Shown in pieces: positions 26,053 through 33,881 of a stretch of 64,000 nucleotides of DNA. Position 1 is the stretch's first letter, and each line of letters opens with the position of its first letter. Under the pieces are notes generated by a model. The model saw only the letters and a list, made by a program, of their open reading frames with translations. It was not told the origin of the DNA and made no database searches. Source of the DNA: Acidobacteriota bacterium. Lineage in GTDB: Bacteria; Acidobacteriota; Vicinamibacteria; Vicinamibacterales; UBA2999. The translations under genes were made by a program, and so were the position numbers. The DNA lies in the NCBI GenBank assembly GCA_020851565.1, contig JADZCN010000146.1:1-64000 (forward strand). The letters are read 5' to 3'.

Positions 26053-26739
26053 TCAGCGCAGCTCCTTCTCGTGTCCGTCGCGCGGAGAACCCAGGAGCAG
26101 GCGATTCTTCGGTGTGATCGCCGCAGGAATCGTCTGCGTCCAGACGCGATACCCCTGTTGTTCCAGCCGCACGGCGCGCATCGTGTCGATGGCGAGCGCG
26201 CGGTCCATCCAGCCGGCCAGCGGGCCGGCGTCGCACGTTTCGACGTCGTGACAGCACGGCAGCACGGCCACCCGCGCACGTGCCGCGACCGCGCGCGCCA
26301 GCACGCGGTCCGTGAGGGCGCCGCACGCGTGGCTGGATACGATCACGTCGGAAGCGTCGAGGGGCACCTCGTCCAGCGCGGCGTCGACGAGCGTCACCCG
26401 CCCGGCCAGGCGCGGCCATTCGCGCACGAGTGCGTCACCGACCGCACCGGCCGAAGGCGGTAGCGCCGTATCGACGACGAGGGCGGATGGCGAGGAGTCG
26501 TCCAGCAGCAGCATGGTGTGCGCGAGCAACCCGTGGCCGCCCCCCATGTCCACGACGCGCCCGCCGCGAAGCAGCCGGCGCGCCCGGCGCGCGACCTCCC
26601 AGGCCTCGTAGAGCTCCTTGCGGGGAAGGCAGCCGGCCCGGCAGACCGCCCGGCCCAGGCGATCGAAGAGCGTGTCGCCGGGAAAGCGCCCGAGGTCGTA
26701 AGCCGTGAGTCGCCCGCGCGACGAAGGAGAGAAACGCAC
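26053..26739 (-). CDS. Methyltransferase-domain protein (PF13679-like)
   Basis: About 228 residues from GTG 26739, chosen because the frame further upstream overlaps the NIPSNAP gene without homology. It shows a SAM-binding motif VVDMGGGHGLLAH and the SSHACGALTDRVLARAV ... VAVLPCCHD block typical of the METTL25-like methyltransferase family, whose substrates include RNA or protein. It is convergent with the spermidine-synthase-like gene, with 47 bases between the stops and no clear terminator. Confidence 0.75.
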   Translation of the reverse strand: MRFSPSSRGRLTAYDLGRFPGDTLFDRLGRAVCRAGCLPRKELYEAWEVARRARRLLRGGRVVDMGGGHGLLAHTMLLLDDSSPSALVVDTALPPSAGAVGDALVREWPRLAGRVTLVDAALDEVPLDASDVIVSSHACGALTDRVLARAVAARARVAVLPCCHDVETCDAGPLAGWMDRALAIDTMRAVRLEQQGYRVWTQTIPAAITPKNRLLLGSPRDGHEKELR

Positions 26740-26771
26740 CCACCCGCATTGTAGGGCGGCCCGCTCCCGCG

Positions 26772-27191
26772 TCAGGGCCTGCGGAGGCCCTGGAGGGTGT
26801 GCTCGTTGGTGGGTATCACGATGGTCGCGTAGTTCTCGATGCACGCGAGGATGGCCTCCCGCGGGCCATTCCGCCACTCGGCGCTGCCGTAGAACGCATC
26901 CTCGCTCTCCTGGAGCGCCTGCAGGCTCGCATACGAGCGCATCAGGAAGTACGACGTCTCGTCGTGCGGTGAGGGCCCGTACGCCACGACATCGACCTTC
27001 CACTTGCGCAGCAAGGGCAACGCTTCCTGCTCGAAGAGCTGGTGAAACCGCTCGCGCGTGCCGGGCCTGAGGTTGTACGAGCGGATCTCGACCACCGGCG
27101 CGCCGGCGGCCGGCGCCTGCCGCGCCACGAGATCCGGGGGCGCGACCGCAAGGCCCGCAAGGACGAGCGCCATCCCAAACCAGTTAGACAT
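26772..27191 (-). CDS. Secreted NIPSNAP-family protein
   Basis: A 139-residue protein with a signal peptide (MALVLAGLAVAPPDLVARQ) followed by a single NIPSNAP dimeric alpha/beta-barrel domain (VVEIRSYNLRPGTRERFHQLF ... AYGPSPHDETSYFLMR). The function of bacterial NIPSNAP proteins is unknown. The ATG at 27191 overlaps the end of the upstream AlkA gene by 8 bases, so the two are probably co-transcribed. The longer open frame to 27482 is a shadow of that gene. Confidence 0.85.
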   Translation of the reverse strand: MSNWFGMALVLAGLAVAPPDLVARQAPAAGAPVVEIRSYNLRPGTRERFHQLFEQEALPLLRKWKVDVVAYGPSPHDETSYFLMRSYASLQALQESEDAFYGSAEWRNGPREAILACIENYATIVIPTNEHTLQGLRRP

Positions 27192-28110
27192 TCGTGTTCC
27201 CCCGCAAGCTGCGTCGCCGGGGCTGACGCCCCGGCGCTCCCTGGATGGCCGTCGACACGTGCGGCGACTGCCACAGCAGCATGACGGCATACGAGCGGAA
27301 CGGCCGCCACGCCTGCGACATCGCCTCCAGCTCGCGCGCCGTGCGGCCCCCGGTGGCCTGGCGCAGGACGAGGTCGCCGCTCGGCAGCGCGTCGGGCTCG
27401 CCGAACGCGCGCATCGCGACGTACGAGGCGGTCCAGGGGCCGATGCCCGGCAGCGCCATGAGGGCACGGGCGGCATCGGCACCCTCGCGGCGACCCAGCG
27501 AGACGCGGCCGTCGATCACGGCACGCGCGAGCGCGCGAATGGTGCCGGCACGCGCGGGCATCACGCCCTGGCGCTCCACCGGCGCATCGGCCAGCTGCTC
27601 GGCCGAGGGAAACAGGCGTGAGAGTCCGCCTTCGTCCTCGACCGGTGATCCAAAGGCCTCCGCGATGCGCCCGGCGATGGTCGTGGCCGCGCGCACCGAC
27701 ACCTGCTGGCCGAGCACGGCGCGCACGGCCAGCTCGAAGGGATCCCACGCGCCCGGCCTGCGGATGCCCGGGCAGGCGCGCAGGCGAGGCCCGAGCGTTG
27801 GATCGGCGCCGAGGTGCGCGGCGAGGGCCGCCGGGTCGGCGTCGAGGTCGAACATGCGCCGCACGCGGTCGACGAGGTCCACGCCGGCGCCGCCGCCGTT
27901 CATGCGCGCATCCAGCGTCAGCGCATGGCGCCGGCCGGCAGGACGCACCTCGATGGTCCCGACCCGCCCGCCAATCGCGACGGTGCGCCGATAGCGGCGA
28001 GGTTCCACGAGCTCTACGCCAGGGGTGGCCCTGGCGGCCAGGAACGAGATGAGGGCATCCCAGTCGAGGGGCGGACGATAGGCGAGGGCCACCCGGCCGG
28101 GGTCGCTCAT
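27184..28110 (-). CDS. alkA: DNA-3-methyladenine glycosylase II (AlkA-type)
   Basis: A 308-residue base-excision repair glycosylase. The N-terminal AlkA domain (residues ~1-115) is followed by the HhH-GPD domain with WDPFELAVRAVLGQQVS, the helix-hairpin-helix MALPGIGPWTASYVAMR and the catalytic Asp in LPSGDLVLR. A short basic tail follows. It excises alkylated purines. No Ada-type activator or ada gene lies adjacent. It is divergent from the DMT transporter gene. Confidence 0.92.
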   Translation of the reverse strand: MSDPGRVALAYRPPLDWDALISFLAARATPGVELVEPRRYRRTVAIGGRVGTIEVRPAGRRHALTLDARMNGGGAGVDLVDRVRRMFDLDADPAALAAHLGADPTLGPRLRACPGIRRPGAWDPFELAVRAVLGQQVSVRAATTIAGRIAEAFGSPVEDEGGLSRLFPSAEQLADAPVERQGVMPARAGTIRALARAVIDGRVSLGRREGADAARALMALPGIGPWTASYVAMRAFGEPDALPSGDLVLRQATGGRTARELEAMSQAWRPFRSYAVMLLWQSPHVSTAIQGAPGRQPRRRSLRGNTNV

Positions 28111-28202
28111 GGCCTGGAGGATAGCCGGTGCCAGGGGTGTGCGGCTGTCGAAAACGCACGATCACGGCTTCGGGATGGAGCCGCACCAGCACGGCTCGCT
28201 GG

Positions 28203-28215
28203 TACAGTCTCTCGG
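28203..28215 (+). promoter_or_regulatory. -10 box for a possible leaderless DMT transporter transcript
   Basis: TACAGT (28203-28208) lies exactly 7 bases before the ATG at 28216, with no Shine-Dalgarno in between. The same hexamer and spacing recur at the toxin-antitoxin promoter. No -35 box is recognised. Confidence 0.4.
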
Positions 28216-29130
28216 ATGGGCGTCATGACGATGGGGAGGGCGTGGGCGGGCTTCTGGGCCCTGGCCTTCATCTGGGGATCGTCGTTTCTCTTCATCCGCA
28301 TCGGCGTCACCGAGCTCTCCACCTTCCAGCTCGTGTTCATCAGGACCGCCATCGCGGCCCTCGGGTTGAATCTCGTGGCGTTCGCACAGGGCCGGCGATG
28401 GCCGCGCGATGCCGCGGGCCTTGGCGACATCGCATTCCTGGGCGTGGTGAACACCGTCATCCCGTTCACGCTCATTACGTGGGGCGAGCGGAGCGTCGAG
28501 AGCGGGCTGGCCGCGGTGCTGCAGGGGACCGCGGCGCTCTTCACGCTGGTCCTGGCGCACTTCGCGTTCCACGACGAGCGCATCACCCCGCAGAAGGTGG
28601 CGGGGCTGCTCATCGGGTTCGCCGGCGTGGTCGTCCTGGGTACCCGCACGCCAGCGGGCGGCGACAGCGCTGGTGCGGGCCATCACCTGCTCGGACAGCT
28701 GGCCATCGTGGTCGCCGCTTTCTGCTATGCCGTCGGCGGCGTCTACAGCCGGAAGGCGATCCAGCAGCGGCTGCCCCCCATCGTCGTGGCGGCGGGGACG
28801 ATGACGGTGACCGCGGTGATCACGGGAATCCTGGCCTACGTGGCGCCACTGGCTGGCGGCGCGGCACCCGCGGCGTGGCTGTCGCTGACGCCGCGCGTGG
28901 CCATCGCGGCCGTGACGCTTGGCGTGCTGAACACGTTCCTTGCCTACCTCATCTTCTACTCGATCATCGCGACGCTGGGCGCGTCACGGGCGTCCATGGT
29001 CACCTACGCCATCCCGGCCGTGGGCCTCGCGCTCGGGACCGTGTTCCTCGCCGAGCCGTTCGACCTGCAGTTGCTGGCAGGCGCGACGATGATCGTGGGG
29101 AGTATCGGGGTGGTGAATTTGCGGTGGTAA
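28216..29130 (+). CDS. EamA-family (DMT superfamily) permease
   Basis: A 304-residue inner-membrane protein with ten predicted helices in two EamA repeats; the first opens with FWALAFIWGSSFLFIRIGV and the second with VVAAFCYAVGGVYSRKAI. The family exports metabolites or amino acids; the substrate cannot be told from the sequence. ATG 28216 is chosen because the upstream frame belongs to the AlkA antisense strand. An 8-bp tandem array starts at the base after its stop. Confidence 0.9.
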   Translation: MGVMTMGRAWAGFWALAFIWGSSFLFIRIGVTELSTFQLVFIRTAIAALGLNLVAFAQGRRWPRDAAGLGDIAFLGVVNTVIPFTLITWGERSVESGLAAVLQGTAALFTLVLAHFAFHDERITPQKVAGLLIGFAGVVVLGTRTPAGGDSAGAGHHLLGQLAIVVAAFCYAVGGVYSRKAIQQRLPPIVVAAGTMTVTAVITGILAYVAPLAGGAAPAAWLSLTPRVAIAAVTLGVLNTFLAYLIFYSIIATLGASRASMVTYAIPAVGLALGTVFLAEPFDLQLLAGATMIVGSIGVVNLRW

Positions 29131-29217
29131 GGGTGCAGGGGTGCAGGGGTGCAAGGGTGCAGGGGTGCAGGGGTGCAGGGGTGCAAGGGTGCTGGGGTGC
29201 AAGGGTGCAGGGTGCAG
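29131..29217. repeat. 8-bp tandem repeat, about ten copies
   Basis: Ten copies of GGGTGCAG/GGGTGCAA plus a 7-base partial copy, beginning immediately after the TAA of the DMT transporter gene. No gene or promoter is visible inside. The array ends about 50 bases before the crystallin gene. Confidence 0.95.
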
Positions 29218-29269
29218 GTGCGGGAACGCGCGGCAGGCGGCCGGCGTCTGAAGCGGGCGGGAGGTCGAG

Positions 29270-30178
29270 ATGTTGCGCAAACGCATGACCGTGGTGCTGG
29301 TCGCGGCAGTCTGTGCGCTGGCCCTGGGCCGTCCGGCGGCTCAGCAGCGGGACATCGGCGGGATCGGGATCACGGTGTTCGAGGACCGGAACTTCCGGGG
29401 CGAGAACGCGACGTTTCTGCAGGACACCCCCACCCTGGGTTCGTTCCGGCTGGACAATCGAATCTCGAGCCTGAGGGTCGGGCCGGGTGAGATGTGGGAG
29501 GCGTGCGAGGAGGCCTACTTCCGCGGGCGGTGTCAGGTGTTCTCGGGTACGGAGTCCGACCTCGGCCGCGTGCGATGGGACAACCGCATCTCGTCGCTGC
29601 GGCGCGTGCAGGGCGGGGGTGGGTATCAGCCCCCACGTCCACCGATGGGTCCATCTGCGGTGCTCTATCGAGGCACCGGGTACACGGGGGAGGAGCGCGT
29701 CATCACCTCAGCCGTGACGGATCTGCGGTCGTTTGGTTTCGACAACGCGGCGCAGAGCGTGCGGATCACCGGCGGAGCGTGGCAGCTGTGCGAGGACTCG
29801 CGCTTTCGTGATTGCCGGACCGTGACGAGCGACCTCGCCAATCTCTCGTCCGTCGGGCTGTCACGGCGCGTGTCGTCGCTGCGCCCGGTTGCCGGCGGCG
29901 GGGGCGGCGTAGGCGTGCTCCCGCCTTTCACCCCGGGCGGGCGGCTGCAGTTCTACGACCGCACCCGCTTCCGCGGCCCGTCCCAGACGATCACCACCGA
30001 CGCCGCATCGCTGGGCTCCATGGCCGGACGCGCCGAGAGCCTTCGCGTGCAGGGCGTCTGGCAGGTCTGCGAAGCCCAGAATTTCACCGGCCAGTGCATT
30101 CTCGTCGGGAACGACGAGACCGACCTGGCTCGACTCGGATGGCGAAACCGGATTCGGTCCGCGAGGAGGATGCCGTGA
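29270..30178 (+). CDS. Secreted beta/gamma-crystallin-family protein
   Basis: A 302-residue protein with a signal peptide (VVLVAAVCALALGRPAAQQ) and six Greek-key motifs arranged as three crystallin domains: for example ITVFEDRNFRGENATF, AVLYRGTGYTGEERVI and LQFYDRTRFRGPSQTI, each ending in a D/SNRISSLR-like strand. The domains are joined by Gly/Pro linkers. Microbial members often bind calcium; the N/D-x-x-S residues here (NRISS) are consistent with that. It has a strong GGGAGGT ribosome-binding site. Its stop overlaps the GTG of the next gene by 4 bases, so the two are translated together. Confidence 0.88.
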   Translation: MLRKRMTVVLVAAVCALALGRPAAQQRDIGGIGITVFEDRNFRGENATFLQDTPTLGSFRLDNRISSLRVGPGEMWEACEEAYFRGRCQVFSGTESDLGRVRWDNRISSLRRVQGGGGYQPPRPPMGPSAVLYRGTGYTGEERVITSAVTDLRSFGFDNAAQSVRITGGAWQLCEDSRFRDCRTVTSDLANLSSVGLSRRVSSLRPVAGGGGGVGVLPPFTPGGRLQFYDRTRFRGPSQTITTDAASLGSMAGRAESLRVQGVWQVCEAQNFTGQCILVGNDETDLARLGWRNRIRSARRMP

Positions 30179-31113
30179 CACGCCAACAGTGGGTGAGCCC
30201 GGTTCTCGTGCTCGCGGTCCTCGTTGCCGCGCACCCCGCGCAGGGCCAGCCCTCGCCCTCGGGCGCGCCGGCGCCGCCTGCGTGGTCGCCGCGCGTGGAC
30301 TACGACTGCGGCGAGGGGGTACGGGTGCCCGTCTGGTATGAGGGCCGCCACGCCATCGTGTTCATCGATGGCCGCCTCGAGCGCCTGCCCAGCGTGCGCT
30401 CGGGATCGGGCGCCAGGTACAGCGACGGCCGGCGCGACTGGTTCACGAAGGGTGCCGAGGCGATGTTGTCCGCGGCCGGCCAGACCGCCGAGACGCGGCT
30501 GCAGTGCAAGGTGACCGGGTTGTCGTCGTGGCGGCCCGCGACGGTCACCGAGCACTACCAGTGCGCCGACGGGCTCACCGTGGACGTTGCCGCCCGCCTC
30601 GAGGCCGCGGCCATCACGTTCCGGGGCGAGACGTACCAGATGCGCGAGGTGCCCGTCGAGAACGGGAATCTCTACACCGACGGCGTGCGCGCCTGGCGCG
30701 GCCCGGCCGACCGGCGCCAGTTCGCCGAAGCCGACGGCGACGCGGTGTTCGCGCGCGGGTGCCATCCCGCCAGCCCCGCCGGGACGGCTGCGTTGACGGG
30801 CACGGTGGCGTATCGCACGCGGCAGGCGCTGCCCGCGGGGGCCGTCGTGGAGGTCCGGCTCGTGGACGTCTCCCGCGCGGACGCGCCCGCGGACGTGGTG
30901 GCGCGGCAGGTGCTGGTCACGAACGGCGAGCAGGTGCCGGTGCCGTTCTCGGTGACCTACGCGCCGGGCACGCTCGAGAGCGGCCGGCGCTACGCCGTGC
31001 AGGCCACCATTGCCATCGACAATCGCGTCCGGTTCCGTTCCGCGACGATGCACGCGGTGGCGGCGGAGGGCGCGACGGCGCCGGTAGCCATCCTCGTGGA
31101 GCCGGTGCGATAG
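30175..31113 (+). CDS. Secreted MliC-like / YscW-YbaY-like domain protein
   Basis: A 312-residue secreted protein starting at GTG 30175, with a strong GAGGAGGA ribosome-binding site and a GTGA overlap with the crystallin gene. A signal peptide (to about residue 25) is followed by two MliC-like repeats. MliC is the family of C-type lysozyme inhibitors (VDYDCGEGVRVPVWYEGR and TEHYQCADGLTVDVAARL, each with a Cys). A YscW/YbaY-type lipoprotein domain completes it (LTGTVAYRTRQALPAGAVVE). Possible role: envelope protection against lysozyme. The inhibitor function is inferred from the fold only. Confidence 0.75.
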   Translation: MTRQQWVSPVLVLAVLVAAHPAQGQPSPSGAPAPPAWSPRVDYDCGEGVRVPVWYEGRHAIVFIDGRLERLPSVRSGSGARYSDGRRDWFTKGAEAMLSAAGQTAETRLQCKVTGLSSWRPATVTEHYQCADGLTVDVAARLEAAAITFRGETYQMREVPVENGNLYTDGVRAWRGPADRRQFAEADGDAVFARGCHPASPAGTAALTGTVAYRTRQALPAGAVVEVRLVDVSRADAPADVVARQVLVTNGEQVPVPFSVTYAPGTLESGRRYAVQATIAIDNRVRFRSATMHAVAAEGATAPVAILVEPVR

Positions 31114-31218
31114 AGACACTGTGGCGACGCGGGGCCAGGACGAGGCGTCGCGGCGTGGGCGCTCCGCGTGGGCCGCGCGTCGCGCGGTGGGTTCGCCGCG
31201 CGAGTCGTCGCCCTGATG

Positions 31219-31230
31219 TAGGGTAGACAG
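31219..31230 (+). promoter_or_regulatory. -10-like box before the hydrolase start
   Basis: TAGGGT (31219-31224) stands 6 bases before the GTG at 31231, which suggests a leaderless message. No -35 box is evident. Confidence 0.3.
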
Positions 31231-32049
31231 GTGTCCTCGAGGCAGACTGCCCACGACGTGGCTGCCACGCGCGTGGCGCAGCACGACCACACGACCCGCA
31301 GCCTGGTGATGCTGCACGGCATCTACGGGCGCGGGCGCAACTGGCTCGGCATCGCGCGGGGCCTGATTGCGGCGCGGCCGGAGTACGCGTGCTGGCTGGT
31401 GGACCTGCCGCACCACGGATCGTCGGGCCCGGGTGCCCACGGCGACACCGTGCACGGCCTGGCCCAGGACGTCGGGGAGTGGCTGGCGCACGCTCACGTG
31501 TCACCGACGGCCATTCTCGGCCATTCCTACGGTGGAAAGGTGGCGCTGGCGATGGCGGCCGCCGCGCCGGAGACGCCGCTCCAGGTGTGGGTGATCGATT
31601 CCACGCCGGAGGTGAAGCCGCCCTCGGGGAGCGCGTACGACATGCTGCGCGTCATCCGGGACCTGCCGCCGCGCTTCCACTCCCGCGAGGCGGCGCAAAC
31701 GGCGCTCGTCGATCACGGGTACACGGTTGGCGTGGCCCAGTGGATGAGCACCAACCTCGTGCGCGACGGCGAGAGCTTCCGCTGGCTGCTCGATTTCGAC
31801 GCCATGGAGCGCCTGCTCCTGGACTTCTTCGCAACCGACCTGTGGGCGGTCATCGAGCAGCCGTCACCCCGGCACGACATCCACATCCTGAAAGCCAGCG
31901 AGTCGAACGCCATCACCCCCGAGGCCGTGCGCCGCATCGAGGCCGCGGCGGGTGAGCGCGTGCACTTGCATCACGCCGCAGGCGGGCACTGGATTCATGC
32001 AGAGCGGCCCGAGGTGGTGACGGCTCTGCTGGTGCAGGCTCTTCATTGA
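31231..32049 (+). CDS. Alpha/beta-hydrolase (YbfF/ABHD11-like esterase)
   Basis: A 272-residue cytosolic hydrolase. The oxyanion segment is LVMLHGIYGRGRNW, the nucleophile elbow is GHSYGGKVALAM (Ser99) and the catalytic His is in AAGGHWIHAERP near the C-terminus. The overall pattern (DLPHHGSS, then the elbow) resembles YbfF-type acyl esterases. The natural substrate is unknown. It starts with GTG; homology starts near residue 23, so the first residues could be untranslated. An octamer-like repeat begins right after its stop. Confidence 0.87.
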   Translation: MSSRQTAHDVAATRVAQHDHTTRSLVMLHGIYGRGRNWLGIARGLIAARPEYACWLVDLPHHGSSGPGAHGDTVHGLAQDVGEWLAHAHVSPTAILGHSYGGKVALAMAAAAPETPLQVWVIDSTPEVKPPSGSAYDMLRVIRDLPPRFHSREAAQTALVDHGYTVGVAQWMSTNLVRDGESFRWLLDFDAMERLLLDFFATDLWAVIEQPSPRHDIHILKASESNAITPEAVRRIEAAAGERVHLHHAAGGHWIHAERPEVVTALLVQALH

Positions 32050-32154
32050 CGATTGATGATTGGCGATTGATGATTCATCGGGTGATTGGGGATTGAGGCA
32101 TCGGGCATTGGATTGGGTGATTGAGTGATTGAGTGATTGGGGGATTGGGTGATT
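32050..32154. repeat. Degenerate 8-bp tandem repeat
   Basis: About 105 bases of GATTGATG/GTGATTGA-like octamers, most regular at 32115-32154. The array begins directly after the hydrolase TGA and ends before the lipoprotein gene. Confidence 0.85.
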
Positions 32155-32175
32155 GCTTCCTGCAAGCGAGGCGTG

Positions 32176-32571
32176 ATGCGGCTGTCGACTGTGATGGTGC
32201 TGGCTGCGGCGCTGTCCGTGGCCGTGGGTTGCCGATCGAACGCGCCGCTCCAGGTGTCCACGATCCAGCTGGGCCGGGCGCTCAGCTCGGACAACAGCAT
32301 CGGCAGCCACACCACGGTGTTCAGGCCGGACGACACCATCTACGTGTCGGTGCTGACCACGGACACCGGGTCGGGCACGATCGGGGTGCGGTGGATGTAC
32401 GGGGAACGGCTCATCAGCGAGCCGTCGAAAGAGGTGTCTTACAAGGGCGCCGCGGCCACCGAGTTCCACATCCAGAACTCCGGCGGCTTCCCGGAGGGGA
32501 AGTACAGCGTCGAGGCGTTCCTGGATGGTCAGTCCGTCGGGCGACGGAACTTCACGGTTGAGAGGGAGTGA
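32176..32571 (+). CDS. Small predicted lipoprotein of unknown function
   Basis: A 131-residue protein from ATG 32176. It has a lipoprotein signal with lipobox SVAVGC (Cys ~19), then one beta-rich domain with no family I recognise. The pattern of alternating strands (TIYVSVLTTDTGSGTIGVRW, KYSVEAFLDGQSVGRRNFTV) resembles an immunoglobulin-like or ligand-binding sandwich. An in-frame ATG at 32137 exists, but it falls in the repeat array and would spoil the signal peptide. It is convergent with the RRM gene. Confidence 0.72.
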   Translation: MRLSTVMVLAAALSVAVGCRSNAPLQVSTIQLGRALSSDNSIGSHTTVFRPDDTIYVSVLTTDTGSGTIGVRWMYGERLISEPSKEVSYKGAAATEFHIQNSGGFPEGKYSVEAFLDGQSVGRRNFTVERE

Positions 32572-32581
32572 GGGAGGGCTA

Positions 32582-32661
32582 AGCGAGAAGTCAGAAGTGA
32601 GAAGTCGGAAGCGAGAAGCCGTGCCGCACGCGATATCCGTGCGGCGAACTGCTCACTTCTC
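32582..32661. terminator. Nested inverted repeat between convergent genes
   Basis: A perfect 8-bp stem (GCCGCACG / CGTGCGGC, 32623-32645) sits inside larger, imperfect arms of GAGAAG-rich sequence on the left and CTTCTC-rich sequence on the right. It lies between convergent genes, so a bidirectional terminator or stabilising structure is likely. The left arm is itself a 14-bp imperfect tandem repeat. Confidence 0.55.
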
Positions 32662-32735
32662 TCTTCTCACCTGCTCGAGCCCTGGCGAATGACGGCCGGC
32701 ACATACGGTCGGCCGTCGCCTCGCAGGGCCTCAGC

Positions 32736-33053
32736 CTACCAGCGCGGCTCGGAGCGCCGGCGGTCGTTGCCGTAGCCGCCGCCGAAGCCGCCGCCGGAGC
32801 GCTCGGTCTTGGGCTTCGCCTCGTTCACGGTGAGGTTGCGGCCGTTGTAGTTGTAGTTGTTCAGCGTGTTGATCGCGTTCTGCGCGTCCGCCTCGCTGGC
32901 CATCTCGACGAACGCGAAGCCGCGGGCCCGGCCGGTGTCCCGGTCGCGCATCACGTTCACGCTGTCCACGGTGCCCGCGGTCGAGAAGAGCTCGCGGAGC
33001 TCCTGTTCGTCCGTGGTGAAGGGCATGTTCCCGACGTAGAGTTTCAGAGCCAT
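32736..33053 (-). CDS. Single-RRM glycine-rich RNA-binding protein
   Basis: A 105-residue protein. One RNA-recognition motif has RNP2 (LYVGNMPF) and RNP1 (RGFAFVEM) intact, including the aromatic residues that stack on RNA, followed by a Gly/Arg/Ser-rich tail (GGGFGGGYGNDRRR). This is the standard bacterial cold-inducible RRM layout; such proteins are thought to remodel mRNA at low temperature. ATG start with AGGT upstream. The long, hairpin-bearing upstream region suggests leader-based regulation. Confidence 0.93.
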   Translation of the reverse strand: MALKLYVGNMPFTTDEQELRELFSTAGTVDSVNVMRDRDTGRARGFAFVEMASEADAQNAINTLNNYNYNGRNLTVNEAKPKTERSGGGFGGGYGNDRRRSEPRW

Positions 33054-33259
33054 GTGTTACCTGTTCTCACTTCTACTCCGCCTGTGCGGAGCCTGACGGT
33101 CTTTGGCCCGGAATGGGCCGAGGATGGATTTCGGCTGATCTAACGGAGCACGTGCTGCGGAGAAGAGGCGAGACTGGAAGGACTCGAATTCGACGCGGAA
33201 CGTAACCTGCTGCAGAAGCTGTCTTCCACCTGACACACCGATTGTAACACAGATGGAAC
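33054..33259 (-). promoter_or_regulatory. Long upstream/leader region of the RRM gene
   Basis: No gene is visible. On the minus strand a TACAAT box (33246-33241) could start a transcript with a leader of about 180 bases. The leader contains two small hairpins: CTCCGC/GCGGAG at about 33075-33090 and GGCCC/GGGCC at about 33104-33118. No -35 box is clear. Cold-shock-type genes often have long structured leaders; the parallel is inference. Confidence 0.3.
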
Positions 33260-33394
33260 GGCGGGGCCGCAGATGCGGCAGATCGGCGGGGCCGCAGATG
33301 CGGCAGATCGGCGGGGCCGCAGATGACGCAGATCAGCAGGGCCGCAGATGACGCAGATTGGCAGGGCCACAGATGACGCAGATGACGCAGATAG
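33260..33394. repeat. 25-bp tandem repeat, five copies plus a partial
   Basis: Five head-to-tail 25-bp units built on GGCCGCAGATGCGGCAGATC, diverging to GCAGATGACGCAGAT in the later copies, with a 10-base partial at the end. There are no spacers, so this is not a CRISPR array. It fills the gap between the napB stop (33410) and the RRM leader. The GCAGAT-ACGCAGAT core is shared with the element at 56634-56751. Confidence 0.92.
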
Positions 33395-33409
33395 GGTAGG
33401 GACGGCGGC

Positions 33410-33880
33410 CTACCGCCGAGCGCGACTCCCGTCGGACGAGTGCCGCCGAAGGGGCGGCGCGTTGGTCTGCGGCACGTGACAAGCTGTGCAGTTATAGCGG
33501 GAAGCGGCAATCTGCGGCCGAACGACCCCGGGCGCCTCGCGCAGGTCGACGAAGTGGCTGGGCGGCGCCGGGGGCGGGCCCGAGGTGGCGCCCGCGCGGC
33601 CGTGGCAGCGCGCGCAGGCGTTGTTCTTCGCGGTGATGGGCGTCAGCCCGCGGAGCGAGTGCGGGATGACCGGCGGCGCGCCCTCCCAGGCTCGCGGCAG
33701 GCGCTCGCTCTGGCCGGGGCGCTTGTCGCCGTGCTCGAAGTGCTCCGGCGCGGGCGCCTGGTCGGCGCTGGCCACGGCGGTATCCCGACGGTCCGGGCTG
33801 CGCGACGGCCCCGGCCCCTGTCCGGCAACAGGCGCCGCCAGGAGCGTCAGCGCCGCCACGAATGCGAGTGCCCACTTCAT
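33410..33880 (-). CDS. napB: Periplasmic nitrate reductase small subunit, diheme cytochrome c NapB
   Basis: A 156-residue secreted cytochrome with a signal peptide (residues ~1-20). The family motif PPVIPHSL (69-76) is followed by two c-type heme sites: CARCH (89-93) and CTACH (131-135). It passes electrons to NapA. It starts one base after the napA stop. No napC, napG/H or napF is visible here, so the quinol-side electron donor must be encoded elsewhere. Confidence 0.94.
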   Translation of the reverse strand: MKWALAFVAALTLLAAPVAGQGPGPSRSPDRRDTAVASADQAPAPEHFEHGDKRPGQSERLPRAWEGAPPVIPHSLRGLTPITAKNNACARCHGRAGATSGPPPAPPSHFVDLREAPGVVRPQIAASRYNCTACHVPQTNAPPLRRHSSDGSRARR

Positions 33881-33881
33881 C

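Noticed and set aside
33260-33394. Possible CRISPR array
   Set aside because: The 25-bp units are contiguous, with no unique spacers, and there are no cas genes in the window.
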